Below are positions 8,832 to 17,393 of a stretch of DNA of 64,000 bases, in pieces. The first letter of the stretch is position 1; every line of letters begins with the position of its first letter. The translations under genes and the position numbers were made by a program. Source of the DNA: Desulfuribacillus alkaliarsenatis (GTDB lineage: Bacteria; Bacillota; Bacilli; Desulfuribacillales; Desulfuribacillaceae); contig NZ_MIJE01000011.1 of assembly GCF_001730225.1 (NCBI RefSeq), forward strand, positions 124,001-188,000. The letters are read 5' to 3'. The notes below the pieces were generated by a model that saw nothing but the letters and a program-made list of their open reading frames with translations, did no database searches and was not told the DNA's origin.

Positions 8832-10142
8832 CTATTCAACATTTGTTTTTTTATCTTCTAACAGTTCTAAGAAAGCTTCCACTCTTGTTTTTAATTGACC
8901 GCTGTCGTCATCGCTGTAGTCAGCCTCTACGCGTAATAAAGGAATACCAGCCGTATCTAAAGCTTGTTCCATTTTAGTACCCTCGTTGTTAAAGGTATGA
9001 CAGAATTGCAGAGTATAGTGAATAACACCATCTACTTGATATTCTTCAGCCATTCGCAATACATCATCAATGCGGCCTTGATTTGGGGTAAAACATGCGC
9101 AGTTAATGCTCATATGCCTCTGACCAATAGCAGCTATCTGATCTTCAAGGCTATCACTCTGTGGCTCACTCGTGTAACTAAATAATCGCGTTCCGACACA
9201 GGATTCTTCACATACTACGACAGCGCCTGCTTTCTCGAGCATAGAGTGTAAGCGCCAATTCGGCAATGACATAGGACTTCCAGATATCAAGATACGTGGA
9301 GCACCCTTAGGAGCAACACCTACACCATCGCGAACTCTTTCTTCTAGTTCATCACAAAGCGCATTTACCTGTTGAGTAAAACGCTTAACGTCGTCTTGGA
9401 ATCCAATTTGCGTAATCGTAAGTACATCAAGACCACTAATAGGAGCTGGATCTGCTTGACGCAATTTGAATAACCGCTGCAATGCCTTGAACTTGTTTTC
9501 CACTTTAGAGGTAGCATTTTTTAAGTTTTCAGCTGTAATTTTATTGCCTGTCAGATTCTCTAGCTGTAGCTTAAAGTCTAATAGTTCAGCAGTAAATACA
9601 TCTTGATTACGTGAGTTCTTTCTTTGTGGAACCTCAATTACGTAGGTAGGATGATAATCCTCTAGTATTTCGAACATCTTCGTCTTTCCATCACAAGTTG
9701 TCTCACCTACGATCAAGTCGCTGGCCTCTGTATAAGGGCAAGCTTTAATATATTTGTATCCAAACGATGACTTAATCAATGGGCAAGTATTTCTTGGTAA
9801 AACTTTTTCTGCTTCTTGTACTGGAAAGCTCGATCCAGCACATAAGCCCACGTGAATCCCGTCAGCAGCCAATACCATGTCTTCAGGAATAAATACACAG
9901 TAGCTACCTACTACTTTGCCACCTTGTTTTTTATGTTCAACCATCTCTGCGATTCGGTGGCCATGCAAGTCATTTAGTACTTTGTTGAAATAGTCCATTT
10001 TTTCAGGTCGGTTTTTTTGCTTTCGATGAAGGCGTCTTTCTAAAACAGCTAATCCTCGAATAAGCTGATCATGCAGCGGAACGTCCACGCCTAAATCAGC
10101 CCATAGTTGTTCGTAATAAGCTTTATCCTGTTTACTCACCAT
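8832..10142 (-). CDS. Double-cubane cluster-type protein / 2-hydroxyacyl-CoA dehydratase HgdB-like subunit
   Basis: The 436-residue protein belongs to the HgdB/FldC (2-hydroxyacyl-CoA dehydratase subunit D) superfamily. Cysteines at 101, 120, 135, 150, 311, 315, 348, 350 and 381 include those in NTCPLIKSSFG, ACPYTEASD, TTCDGKTK, ESCVGTRLF and LQFCHTFNNEG. Classical dehydratases need two different subunits plus a CoA-transferase. Here a single such subunit occurs with its activase and no acyl-CoA gene. That arrangement matches the stand-alone double-cubane cluster proteins (DCCP), which use an [8Fe-9S] cluster to reduce small molecules with ATP. The start is ATG at 10142 or GTG one codon later; GGGAGGGG is adjacent. 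It is first in its operon and divergent from an ABC importer. Confidence 0.85.
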   Translation of the reverse strand: MVSKQDKAYYEQLWADLGVDVPLHDQLIRGLAVLERRLHRKQKNRPEKMDYFNKVLNDLHGHRIAEMVEHKKQGGKVVGSYCVFIPEDMVLAADGIHVGLCAGSSFPVQEAEKVLPRNTCPLIKSSFGYKYIKACPYTEASDLIVGETTCDGKTKMFEILEDYHPTYVIEVPQRKNSRNQDVFTAELLDFKLQLENLTGNKITAENLKNATSKVENKFKALQRLFKLRQADPAPISGLDVLTITQIGFQDDVKRFTQQVNALCDELEERVRDGVGVAPKGAPRILISGSPMSLPNWRLHSMLEKAGAVVVCEESCVGTRLFSYTSEPQSDSLEDQIAAIGQRHMSINCACFTPNQGRIDDVLRMAEEYQVDGVIHYTLQFCHTFNNEGTKMEQALDTAGIPLLRVEADYSDDDSGQLKTRVEAFLELLEDKKTNVE

Positions 10143-10376
10143 ACCCCTCCCATAAATGTCTTATATGTTTCTAGGCATAGTGTAGCACTTATTGAAATTA
10201 AAAGGACTGATTAATTTATAGGTATGACAAAACAGAAACAGAAGCAAAAAACCATGCCAGAATTTCATTGGACAGTTAGATTGAAAGAGATTTAATATGA
10301 AATAAGCTATCTGAGGTGGTGCGTGAGAATTTATACGTTTTATATTGAAGTGATATATTTTGAGGAGATATATGAA

Positions 10377-11186
10377 ATGAAAACACTGGTACATACTTCA
10401 AAAGACAAATTTATAGTAAATGGGCTTAGTCATTCATTCCATGACCGAAAAGAAATACAAGCCGTTAAAGTTATAGATAATATTAATTTTTCTGTTAAGG
10501 AGCATGAGTTTATCGCCATTGTTGGCCCAAGTGGATGTGGTAAAAGCACGTTATTAAACATTATGTCAGGACTAATGAAGCCTAGTGAAGGTGAAGTCCA
10601 GCTTGACGGCGAGAACCTGAGCAAAATTAGTCCGAGAATTGGATATATATCGCAGTCTGACACGCTATTACCTTGGCGCACAGCAATTGCAAATGTTGAG
10701 TTGGGGCTTGAGCTGAGAAAAATCGATAAAAAAACTCGTCGCGAAAAGGCAATGGAGCTAATAAAACAAGCTAAGCTATCAGGCTTTGAAACGTCCTACC
10801 CGTTTCAACTTTCTGGAGGCATGCGAAAACGTGTAGATATTATTAAGGTGCTGGCTCTTGACCCAGAGATTATTTTTATGGATGAACCGTTTGCCGCATT
10901 GGATGTATTCACAAGAGAAATGCTCCAAAACTATATTTTATCTTTGTGGGAAAAATCTAAACGAACGATTATTTTTATAACCCATGATTTGATAGAGGCT
11001 ATCACACTGGCAGACCGTGTAGTAATTTTGACAAAACGACCTGCGACGATTAAAGCAATTCATACAATTGATTTGCCGAGACCCCGTTCAGCCAATGAAC
11101 TAAGGTTTAATCAACAGTTTATCGAATTACATAAACGGATATGGGACGACCTTAAGGACGAAGTAGAGCAGGTGAGAGAACTATGA
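10377..11186 (+). CDS. NitT/TauT-type ABC importer, ATP-binding subunit
   Basis: The 269-residue ATPase has GPSGCGKST (Walker A), LSGGMRKRVDI (signature), IIFMDEPFAALD (Walker B and D-loop) and THD (H-loop). Proximity to a six-helix permease and an SsuA/THI5-like binding lipoprotein marks it as the energising subunit of a nitrate/sulfonate/pyrimidine-class importer. A longer frame exists, but GAGGAG at 10362-10367 is nine bases before the ATG at 10377. Its stop overlaps the permease start by four bases (ATGA). The 234-bp spacer to the divergent double-cubane gene holds no riboswitch that I recognise. Confidence 0.9.
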   Translation: MKTLVHTSKDKFIVNGLSHSFHDRKEIQAVKVIDNINFSVKEHEFIAIVGPSGCGKSTLLNIMSGLMKPSEGEVQLDGENLSKISPRIGYISQSDTLLPWRTAIANVELGLELRKIDKKTRREKAMELIKQAKLSGFETSYPFQLSGGMRKRVDIIKVLALDPEIIFMDEPFAALDVFTREMLQNYILSLWEKSKRTIIFITHDLIEAITLADRVVILTKRPATIKAIHTIDLPRPRSANELRFNQQFIELHKRIWDDLKDEVEQVREL

Positions 11187-11989
11187 TTAAAAGAAGTAAA
11201 GAGTTTATTCATAGCACGAAATATCTTTTAATGCGGTTTGCAGTATTTGGTTTAATCTTAATCTCGTGGGAGCTATTAGCCAATACGGGGGTGATGAATC
11301 CATTCTACACCAGCCAGCCAAGCAGAATATTTGCCGATTTGATCCAATTTTACAACAGTGGTGACCTAGTAAAGCACACAAGCGTCACACTTAAAGAAGC
11401 TCTTTGGGGTCTAGCTATTGGCACAGTAATAGGAATCATCGCTGGCTTTATATTAGGACTTGTTGATATTTTAGGAAAAGTTTTTGAGCCTATTATTACG
11501 GCACTATATGGAATACCGAAGCTGGCTCTTGCACCAATATTTGTACTTTGGTTTGGACTTGGTATTGAATCAAAAATTATTATGGCTAGTTTGTTGGTTT
11601 TCTTTCTTGTATTTTTCAGTACATATGCCGGTATTAAGAGTGTCGATCGCAATTTACTTACGTCCGTAAAGCTAATGGGGGCTAGTCGTTTCCAATTGAT
11701 AATTAAAGTTATTTTACCCTCTTGTGTACCTTGGATTTTAGCTGGTGTCAGAGGAGGTCTTGGGGCATCACTAATTGGAGCAATAGTAGGTGAATACATG
11801 GGAGCCAGTGCAGGGCTAGGCTGGATGATATCATATGCTACCTCCTTCTTCCAGGTTGACCGTGTAATGGCCTGCATATTTATTCTGTTTTTCATTGGGA
11901 TAATCTTTAATATGTTGTTGAAAAACATTGAAAAAGTGCTTTTAAAATGGCGTCCACCTATTGATTATGGGGGAAGCGGAAGCATTTAA
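11183..11989 (+). CDS. NitT/TauT-type ABC importer, permease
   Basis: The 268-residue integral membrane protein has about six hydrophobic segments and the binding-protein-dependent permease loop near GASRFQLIIKVILPSCVP, which docks on the ATPase. It resembles SsuC/TauC/ThiX permeases. Start and stop overlap or abut its partners: ATGA with the ATPase gene, and 37 bp to the binding-protein start. Confidence 0.9.
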   Translation: MIKRSKEFIHSTKYLLMRFAVFGLILISWELLANTGVMNPFYTSQPSRIFADLIQFYNSGDLVKHTSVTLKEALWGLAIGTVIGIIAGFILGLVDILGKVFEPIITALYGIPKLALAPIFVLWFGLGIESKIIMASLLVFFLVFFSTYAGIKSVDRNLLTSVKLMGASRFQLIIKVILPSCVPWILAGVRGGLGASLIGAIVGEYMGASAGLGWMISYATSFFQVDRVMACIFILFFIGIIFNMLLKNIEKVLLKWRPPIDYGGSGSI

Positions 11990-12026
11990 GCAATGTTTTA
12001 TATAAAAAATAAAGGGGATGAAAAGT

Positions 12027-13097
12027 TTGAAAAAAATCAGTTTTTTATTAGTGGCAGTGGTATTGTTAGTATCGTTATTGGCCGCGTGTGGTGGCAATAA
12101 TACAAGTGCTCCAGCAACTCCAAGCACACCAGCGGCTACTGAAGGAACAGAAAATCAAGAAAATGTAGGGGCAGTAGAAAAGGAAGAATTGACAAAAGTT
12201 GTTGTAGCGGAACTGAGAAGTGAGTTTTGGTTGCCTGTATATGTAGCTGAAGCTTTAGGTTACTTTAAGGAAGAAGGACTAGAGATTGAATTTGTAACTA
12301 CTAAAGATGGTCCAGTGGCGTTTCAAGCTATGCACGCAGGGAGTTCACATTTTACAATGTTAAGTACAGAGCCTGTATTTAGAGCACAGGATATGGGACT
12401 AGAGTCTACCATTATTATGTCTACACTTACAAATAAACCGTATATGTTTGTTGGTGCGCCTGAGATCACGGATGTAACACAGCTGAAAGGAAAAACCATA
12501 TTTGCAGGAATGCCAGGCTCAGCTCCACATTCCTTTGCAATTGCTATTCTTGAAAAATATGGCTTAACAGAATCAGATGTAACTTGGGCACAGATGGAAT
12601 ACGGAGCGTCCTTAGGAGCTTTGGAAAATGGACATATCGAAGCAAGTTATATTAGTGCGATTGCGAAAAACGAAGTAGCTGCTATTGGTGCAAATATTTT
12701 AGTAGATGTATCTGACCCAGCACAGCATTATGAAATTTACGGTACTGAAAGATATGAATCATCGATTGTAACAGGAACGAAAGAATTTGTTGCATCGAAT
12801 CCTGAAACAGTGCAAGCGTTTGCAAATGCAGCAGTAAGAGCAATGATTTGGATTGATAATAATAATGATGAGGACGTGGCAGAAATGGCATCGAAGCTGT
12901 TTACTGCAGGAATTGCCGCTGATAGAATAAGCTATATTAGACCGTCGTTGTCAACAGACGGATTTATTACAGAAGAAGGGCACGAAACGATAGTACAGTT
13001 TTGTTTAGATGAAGGAATCATCAATCGTGAAATACCATACGAAGAAGTTTATAATATGTCTTTTATCCAAAATGCGTACAATCAATTTAACAAGTAA
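12027..13097 (+). CDS. ABC importer substrate-binding lipoprotein (SsuA/THI5-like)
   Basis: The protein of about 356 residues starts with a lipoprotein signal peptide ending in LLAACGG; the cysteine would be lipidated and anchored outside the membrane. The mature part has the NMT1/THI5-SsuA periplasmic-binding fold: LPVYVAEALGYFKEEGLEIEF near the start and the later NPETVQAFANA. Substrates of this class include sulfonates, nitrate and pyrimidine precursors. Two starts are possible: ATG 12018, directly against GGGG, or TTG 12027, nine bases away; the TTG is preferred. The TudS-like gene follows after 57 bp without a terminator, suggesting an organosulfur or thio-pyrimidine ligand (inference). 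Confidence 0.88.
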   Translation: MKKISFLLVAVVLLVSLLAACGGNNTSAPATPSTPAATEGTENQENVGAVEKEELTKVVVAELRSEFWLPVYVAEALGYFKEEGLEIEFVTTKDGPVAFQAMHAGSSHFTMLSTEPVFRAQDMGLESTIIMSTLTNKPYMFVGAPEITDVTQLKGKTIFAGMPGSAPHSFAIAILEKYGLTESDVTWAQMEYGASLGALENGHIEASYISAIAKNEVAAIGANILVDVSDPAQHYEIYGTERYESSIVTGTKEFVASNPETVQAFANAAVRAMIWIDNNNDEDVAEMASKLFTAGIAADRISYIRPSLSTDGFITEEGHETIVQFCLDEGIINREIPYEEVYNMSFIQNAYNQFNK

Positions 13098-13154
13098 TAA
13101 CAACCAGAATATTAAACTAGTAATATAGCAATCAATAGTGAAAGTAGGATAGAT

Positions 13155-13667
13155 ATGCGTAGAAGTAAACGAGTCGTATTTCTAGCACACTGTATATTAA
13201 ACGGCAATTCCAAGGTGATGGGGCTAACGTTATATGGGGGAGCAATGAAGTCAGTGGTAAATGAGCACCTGAATAAAGGTACAGGTATGATTCAACTGCC
13301 ATGCCCAGAGACGACATTCATAGGTCTGCGTAGATGGGGCATGTCCAAAAATCAATACGACACAGCTAATTATAGAAGGCATTGTAGGAATCTATTAATT
13401 CCGTATGTTGAACAAATGAAAGAATACCAAAGTGATGGGTATATACTAGAAGGGATAATAGGAATTGATGGGAGCCCGAGCTGTGGAGTAAATTACGTAA
13501 GTATGGGATATAAAGGCGGGATGATTGACGAAGCAGACAAGCAAGCGTCTATGCTATCTGAGCAGGCTGGGCAAGGAATTTACATTGAGGAGTTAAAAAA
13601 GCTGCTCAATGAATACAAAATTCAAGTCGAGTTTTTAGCAGTTGATGAAAAGGCGCAAGTAGAATAG
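13155..13667 (+). CDS. TudS/DUF523-related putative desulfidase
   Basis: The 170-residue protein has three cysteines spaced as in TudS-type (DUF523) desulfidases: C13 in AHCILNGNSK, C50 in LPCPE and C110 in GSPSCGV. In thiouracil desulfidase these hold a [4Fe-5S]-type cluster that removes the thio group. It is close to the small TudS-related proteins of clostridia and lacks the extra C-terminal domain of longer DUF523 proteins. It is the last gene of the ABC importer operon, before a strong terminator, so the importer probably brings in its substrate. The cluster and activity are inferred; the three-cysteine pattern is seen directly. Confidence 0.8.
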   Translation: MRRSKRVVFLAHCILNGNSKVMGLTLYGGAMKSVVNEHLNKGTGMIQLPCPETTFIGLRRWGMSKNQYDTANYRRHCRNLLIPYVEQMKEYQSDGYILEGIIGIDGSPSCGVNYVSMGYKGGMIDEADKQASMLSEQAGQGIYIEELKKLLNEYKIQVEFLAVDEKAQVE

Positions 13668-13696
13668 GACGAAGTAACATAAAAGAATAATATTTT

Positions 13697-13735
13697 AAGG
13701 CATGAGGTTGGAATACTAATACCTCATGCCTTTTC
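13697..13735 (+). terminator. Terminator of the ABC importer-desulfidase operon
   Basis: AAGGCATGAGGT and ACCTCATGCCTT form a 12-bp perfect stem with a 12-base loop and a T-rich tail. Confidence 0.9.
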
Positions 13736-13857
13736 ATGCTCTTGTGATTATAAAAATAGGGGATTTTAATGTTTTCTGCTATAATCATTGATAACAGTCT
13801 TTGAAATTATGTTGCTATTTGGATTATTGTTTACTTTGGAAAGGAAGGACTTTTTCT

Positions 13858-16569
13858 ATGAGCGCAAAACACAAACAGGAGCAAAACATACTATGGCATA
13901 CGTTAGATATCGATAAGATAAAAGAACAGCTCGAAACAGATCCAGCTAAAGGACTTACTAAGGCAGAAGCTAGTGAACGATTGCAAAAATATGGGGCGAA
14001 TGAGCTTCCTAGCAAAGCTAAGAAATCGGTATGGATTAAGTTTTTTAAACACTTTCATGATGTACTGATATACATATTATTGGTAGCGGCTGTCGTGACG
14101 GCGCTAATGGGGCACTACATAGATACGGCAGTCATCTTCGCTGTTGCATTTATAAACGCGTGTATAGGCTTCTTTCAAGAAAACAAAGCAGAACAGGCAT
14201 TAGAGGGGATTAAGAAAATGCTGTCCCTGCATGCGAATGTGTTGAGGGATGGGGAACGTATCGAAATCGATTCCCAGGATGTTGTGCCTGGAGATATTGT
14301 ATTTTTACGAGCAGGTAATAAAATTCCTGCAGACATTAGGTTAATTAAAGCAGATAAGCTAAAAATTGAAGAGTCTGCACTGACGGGAGAATCGACTTCA
14401 GTAGAAAAGCAGACGAATGTAGTCGATGAGGATGCGGTCATTGGTGATCGCAGCAATATGGCATTCTCGGGAACATCTATAGCTTCGGGTACTGGACAGG
14501 GAATTGTTATCGCTACGGGCAGAGATACAGAGCTAGGAAAGATTAGCAAGTCGATGGCTGAAGTAGAACAGCTACAAACGCCGTTGTTAAGACAGATTAC
14601 ACAATTTGGCAAGCAGGTTGCAATGACAATTCTTGTGATTGCAGCGCTTATGTATGGGTTTGGCTATCTTGTAAGAGATTATGGGCCAGTAGAATTAATG
14701 CTTTATGTAATTGGACTTGCTGTCGCGGCCATACCTGAAGGATTACCAGCAATTGTTTCAATTATCCTAGCGATTGGTGTACAAAACATGGCAAACCGCA
14801 AAGCAATTGTGCGGAACCTACCATCAGTAGAGACGTTAGGCGCTGTAACGGTTATCTGCTCGGACAAGACAGGCACACTGACAAAAAATGAAATGACCGT
14901 AACCTCAGTTATAACAGTAGAGCAGCATTACGAGGTTACAGGAACGGGTTACGCCCCAGAAGGTAAAATTACTATGGATAATAAAGAGGTCAGCATGGGT
15001 GAAGAGCCTGACCTTAACGAGCTACTACGAATCGTTAAAACCTGTAATGACGCCAGTCTTCGTAAGGATGAAGATGGTCACTGGAAGATTAACGGTGAAC
15101 CGACGGAAGGATGTCTGATTACTCTAGCAGAAAAAGCCGACAAGGAAATAGAACGTTTTGAGAGCATATCGAAAATACCCTTTGACTCAGAACATAAATA
15201 TATGGCTGTACTCGTAGAAAATGACGGGCAAAAATACATATATGTAAAAGGGGCACCTGATCGTTTGTTTAGTATGGCAGAGTCGGGAAATTCTGGAGAC
15301 TCAAAGTTTGACCGCAATCAATGGGAGCAGCATGTAAAAGAACTAGCTGAACATGGACTACGTGTCATAGGTGCTGGATATAAAAAGGTTTCGTCTGATG
15401 TAGAAGAGATACACCATGAAGATATAGAAACTGGTGTTGAGATGGTTGGATTGGCGGGTATTATCGATCCACCGCGCGAAGAAGCAATATCGGCTATACG
15501 TGAATGTAAAGGCGCAGGAATTACTGTCAAAATGATTACCGGTGACCACAAGGATACAGCCGTTGCCATCGGTAAAATGATGGGTATTGGTGATGGTGAG
15601 CTTGCTTTAGAAGGAAAAGATATTAATAATATGACTGATGAAGAGCTTGAGCATGTTGTTGAAAAATACGATGTATTTGCCAGGACTAGCCCGGAGCATA
15701 AGCTGCGCTTAGTTAAAGCACTGCAAAAGCTTGGGCATGTATGCGCGATGACAGGTGATGGAGTTAACGATGCTCCAGCATTGAAGCGAGCAGATATTGG
15801 TGTTGCCATGGGAATTAAAGGCACTGAGGTATCAAAGGACGCAGCTGAGATGGTGCTAGTTGATGATAATTTCGAGACAATAGTCAACGCCGTGGAAGAA
15901 GGTAGACGTGTCTACAACAACTTGAAGAAGACAATTCTATTTATTCTGCCGACCAATGGGGCGCAAGCGTTTCTGATTATGGCGAGTATTTTATTTGGAC
16001 TAGCAATGCCGATTACTCCCGTTCAAATTCTTTGGGTGAACATGGTTATCGCCATTACCCTTTCATTGGCATTAGCCTTTGAACGCTTGGAGGATTGTGC
16101 GATGGAACTACCTCCGCGGCCAATGAAAACACCACTACTAAGTGGATACTATATTTTCCGAATTATTTTTGTTTCAATCTTAATTGGTGGTGGAACACTT
16201 GCCTTTAGTATGGAGTTAATCAATAGAGGATATGATCAAGCGGTAGTGCAAACAATCACGCTCCACACGATTGTAATACTGCAGTTGTTCCATTTGTTTA
16301 ATTGTCGTAGTGAACATAGCTTTGCCTTTAATAAACGCTTCTTTTCCAATAAGGCAGCATTTATTGTATCGGGCATATTGCTAGTATTACAGGCAGGAAT
16401 CCTGTACCTGCCGTTTATGAATACGCTATTTGGAACAACTCCATTGGGTTGGGAATATTGGCTGATACCAATGGTGTTGGGAGCTGCTGTATTTACAATC
16501 ATTGAAGTTGAGAAGTGGATTACCCGCATAATTATTAAAAGTAGAAATAAAGATGAGGTAATTTGTTAA
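13858..16569 (+). CDS. P-type cation-transporting ATPase (Ca2+-ATPase-like, type II)
   Basis: The 903-residue pump has the N-terminal cation-ATPase domain, TGES (near residue 176) in the actuator domain, and DKTGT with phosphorylated D336. TGDGVNDAPAL in the HAD domain and about ten transmembrane segments complete it. IPEGL (292-296) in M4 is the motif of Ca2+/Na+,K+-type pumps. In M6 the segment reads WVNMVIAITLSLALAFE; the asparagine is present, but the aspartate that follows in SERCA and PMR1 (NLVTDG) is replaced, so ion specificity is uncertain. The frame extends upstream from a TTG, but AAGGAAGG before the ATG at 13858 fixes the start. It stands alone and converges with the next gene. 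Confidence 0.9.
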   Translation: MSAKHKQEQNILWHTLDIDKIKEQLETDPAKGLTKAEASERLQKYGANELPSKAKKSVWIKFFKHFHDVLIYILLVAAVVTALMGHYIDTAVIFAVAFINACIGFFQENKAEQALEGIKKMLSLHANVLRDGERIEIDSQDVVPGDIVFLRAGNKIPADIRLIKADKLKIEESALTGESTSVEKQTNVVDEDAVIGDRSNMAFSGTSIASGTGQGIVIATGRDTELGKISKSMAEVEQLQTPLLRQITQFGKQVAMTILVIAALMYGFGYLVRDYGPVELMLYVIGLAVAAIPEGLPAIVSIILAIGVQNMANRKAIVRNLPSVETLGAVTVICSDKTGTLTKNEMTVTSVITVEQHYEVTGTGYAPEGKITMDNKEVSMGEEPDLNELLRIVKTCNDASLRKDEDGHWKINGEPTEGCLITLAEKADKEIERFESISKIPFDSEHKYMAVLVENDGQKYIYVKGAPDRLFSMAESGNSGDSKFDRNQWEQHVKELAEHGLRVIGAGYKKVSSDVEEIHHEDIETGVEMVGLAGIIDPPREEAISAIRECKGAGITVKMITGDHKDTAVAIGKMMGIGDGELALEGKDINNMTDEELEHVVEKYDVFARTSPEHKLRLVKALQKLGHVCAMTGDGVNDAPALKRADIGVAMGIKGTEVSKDAAEMVLVDDNFETIVNAVEEGRRVYNNLKKTILFILPTNGAQAFLIMASILFGLAMPITPVQILWVNMVIAITLSLALAFERLEDCAMELPPRPMKTPLLSGYYIFRIIFVSILIGGGTLAFSMELINRGYDQAVVQTITLHTIVILQLFHLFNCRSEHSFAFNKRFFSNKAAFIVSGILLVLQAGILYLPFMNTLFGTTPLGWEYWLIPMVLGAAVFTIIEVEKWITRIIIKSRNKDEVIC

Positions 16570-16579
16570 ACAGGAGAAA

Positions 16580-17203
16580 TTAAAAAGTATTGAAATAAAA
16601 GGCGGCGACTAATATAAATAATCCTACACCAATAGCCATTTCCCAAACCCCTTTGTACTTATGGTCGGGATACCTTTCTAGAACGTTTAATATAAGTGCA
16701 TCGGTAAAGTGCTCTATTTCAGGAAAATCGTAGGTGTGAGTAATTATTACGTCCTTATCTGCATCAGAAAGAGCTTGATTTTTTACAGTTATTTTAGCTT
16801 TGCAATCATTAATATTATAGACATCGTTGTTAAAGTTATCGACCTCACGCTTAAAGGGTACGTCTAAGTCTATTAGAATTTGCTCGACAAGCTCTAGGGC
16901 GGAGGCCTCTTCGATATTGTATATTGTATATCTTCGCGAAGTAAGCTCCCTTTTTAGTGCATAAATTAGAACAGTAGCAAAAACGATAAGTACTAATATA
17001 ACTCGACCACGATTAGGGACATCCTCCCATACATTATTAAAGTCAATAAAAACTGGCACAGCAGACAATCCGATAATAATTATAGCTAAAAAACGAGGGT
17101 GTGAATACACGCCTTTTTGATGGAACTTATCGATACCAGCTATAAATATAAACACAGCAAGCAAAAGGCCTATTAAGTAGTATGTAGCAGGTAAATCGGG
17201 CAT
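16580..17203 (-). CDS. Hypothetical membrane protein
   Basis: The 207-residue protein has three N-terminal hydrophobic segments (about residues 7-23, 38-52 and 68-84) and one at the very C-terminus (about 188-205). They enclose a soluble domain of about 100 residues rich in Asp, Asn and Ile. No family is recognised. GGAGG lies just before the ATG. Its 3' end is only 10 bp from that of the P-type ATPase, with no terminator visible between them. Confidence 0.65.
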   Translation of the reverse strand: MPDLPATYYLIGLLLAVFIFIAGIDKFHQKGVYSHPRFLAIIIIGLSAVPVFIDFNNVWEDVPNRGRVILVLIVFATVLIYALKRELTSRRYTIYNIEEASALELVEQILIDLDVPFKREVDNFNNDVYNINDCKAKITVKNQALSDADKDVIITHTYDFPEIEHFTDALILNVLERYPDHKYKGVWEMAIGVGLFILVAAFYFNTF

Positions 17204-17393
17204 TATGCACCTCCGAAGCTTAAATTGGAATGTTCAACAACTCTACTAGAATATGGTAGCATAGTTTTCTGGATTTTAATAGGGTAGCCTGTATGTTGCC
17301 AATATATGTTATGAAACGTTTTCCTAACAATAAACGTCTTTATGGTGAGTGAAAAGCAAGATACTTAAATTATCATATAGGGAGATGTTTTCT

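Noticed and set aside
7564-10142. A complete 2-hydroxyglutaryl-CoA or lactoyl-CoA fermentation pathway
   Set aside because: Only one dehydratase-type subunit is present, with no CoA-transferase, acyl-CoA dehydrogenase or Etf genes, so the double-cubane reading is preferred.
10143-10376. A possible TPP or other riboswitch before the THI5-like importer operon
   Set aside because: The conserved thiamine-pyrophosphate core sequences are absent. Only a short CTGAGG is present, which is not enough.
10161-10394. A 77-codon leftward frame between the double-cubane gene and the ABC importer
   Set aside because: It has no ribosome binding site, unnatural composition (many Phe, His, Cys) and overlaps the start of the better-supported importer gene.
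11350-11928. Long antisense frames inside the importer permease and the P-type ATPase (also 15318-15887)
   Set aside because: They lie opposite strongly conserved genes, lack ribosome binding sites, and their translations have no domain signature.
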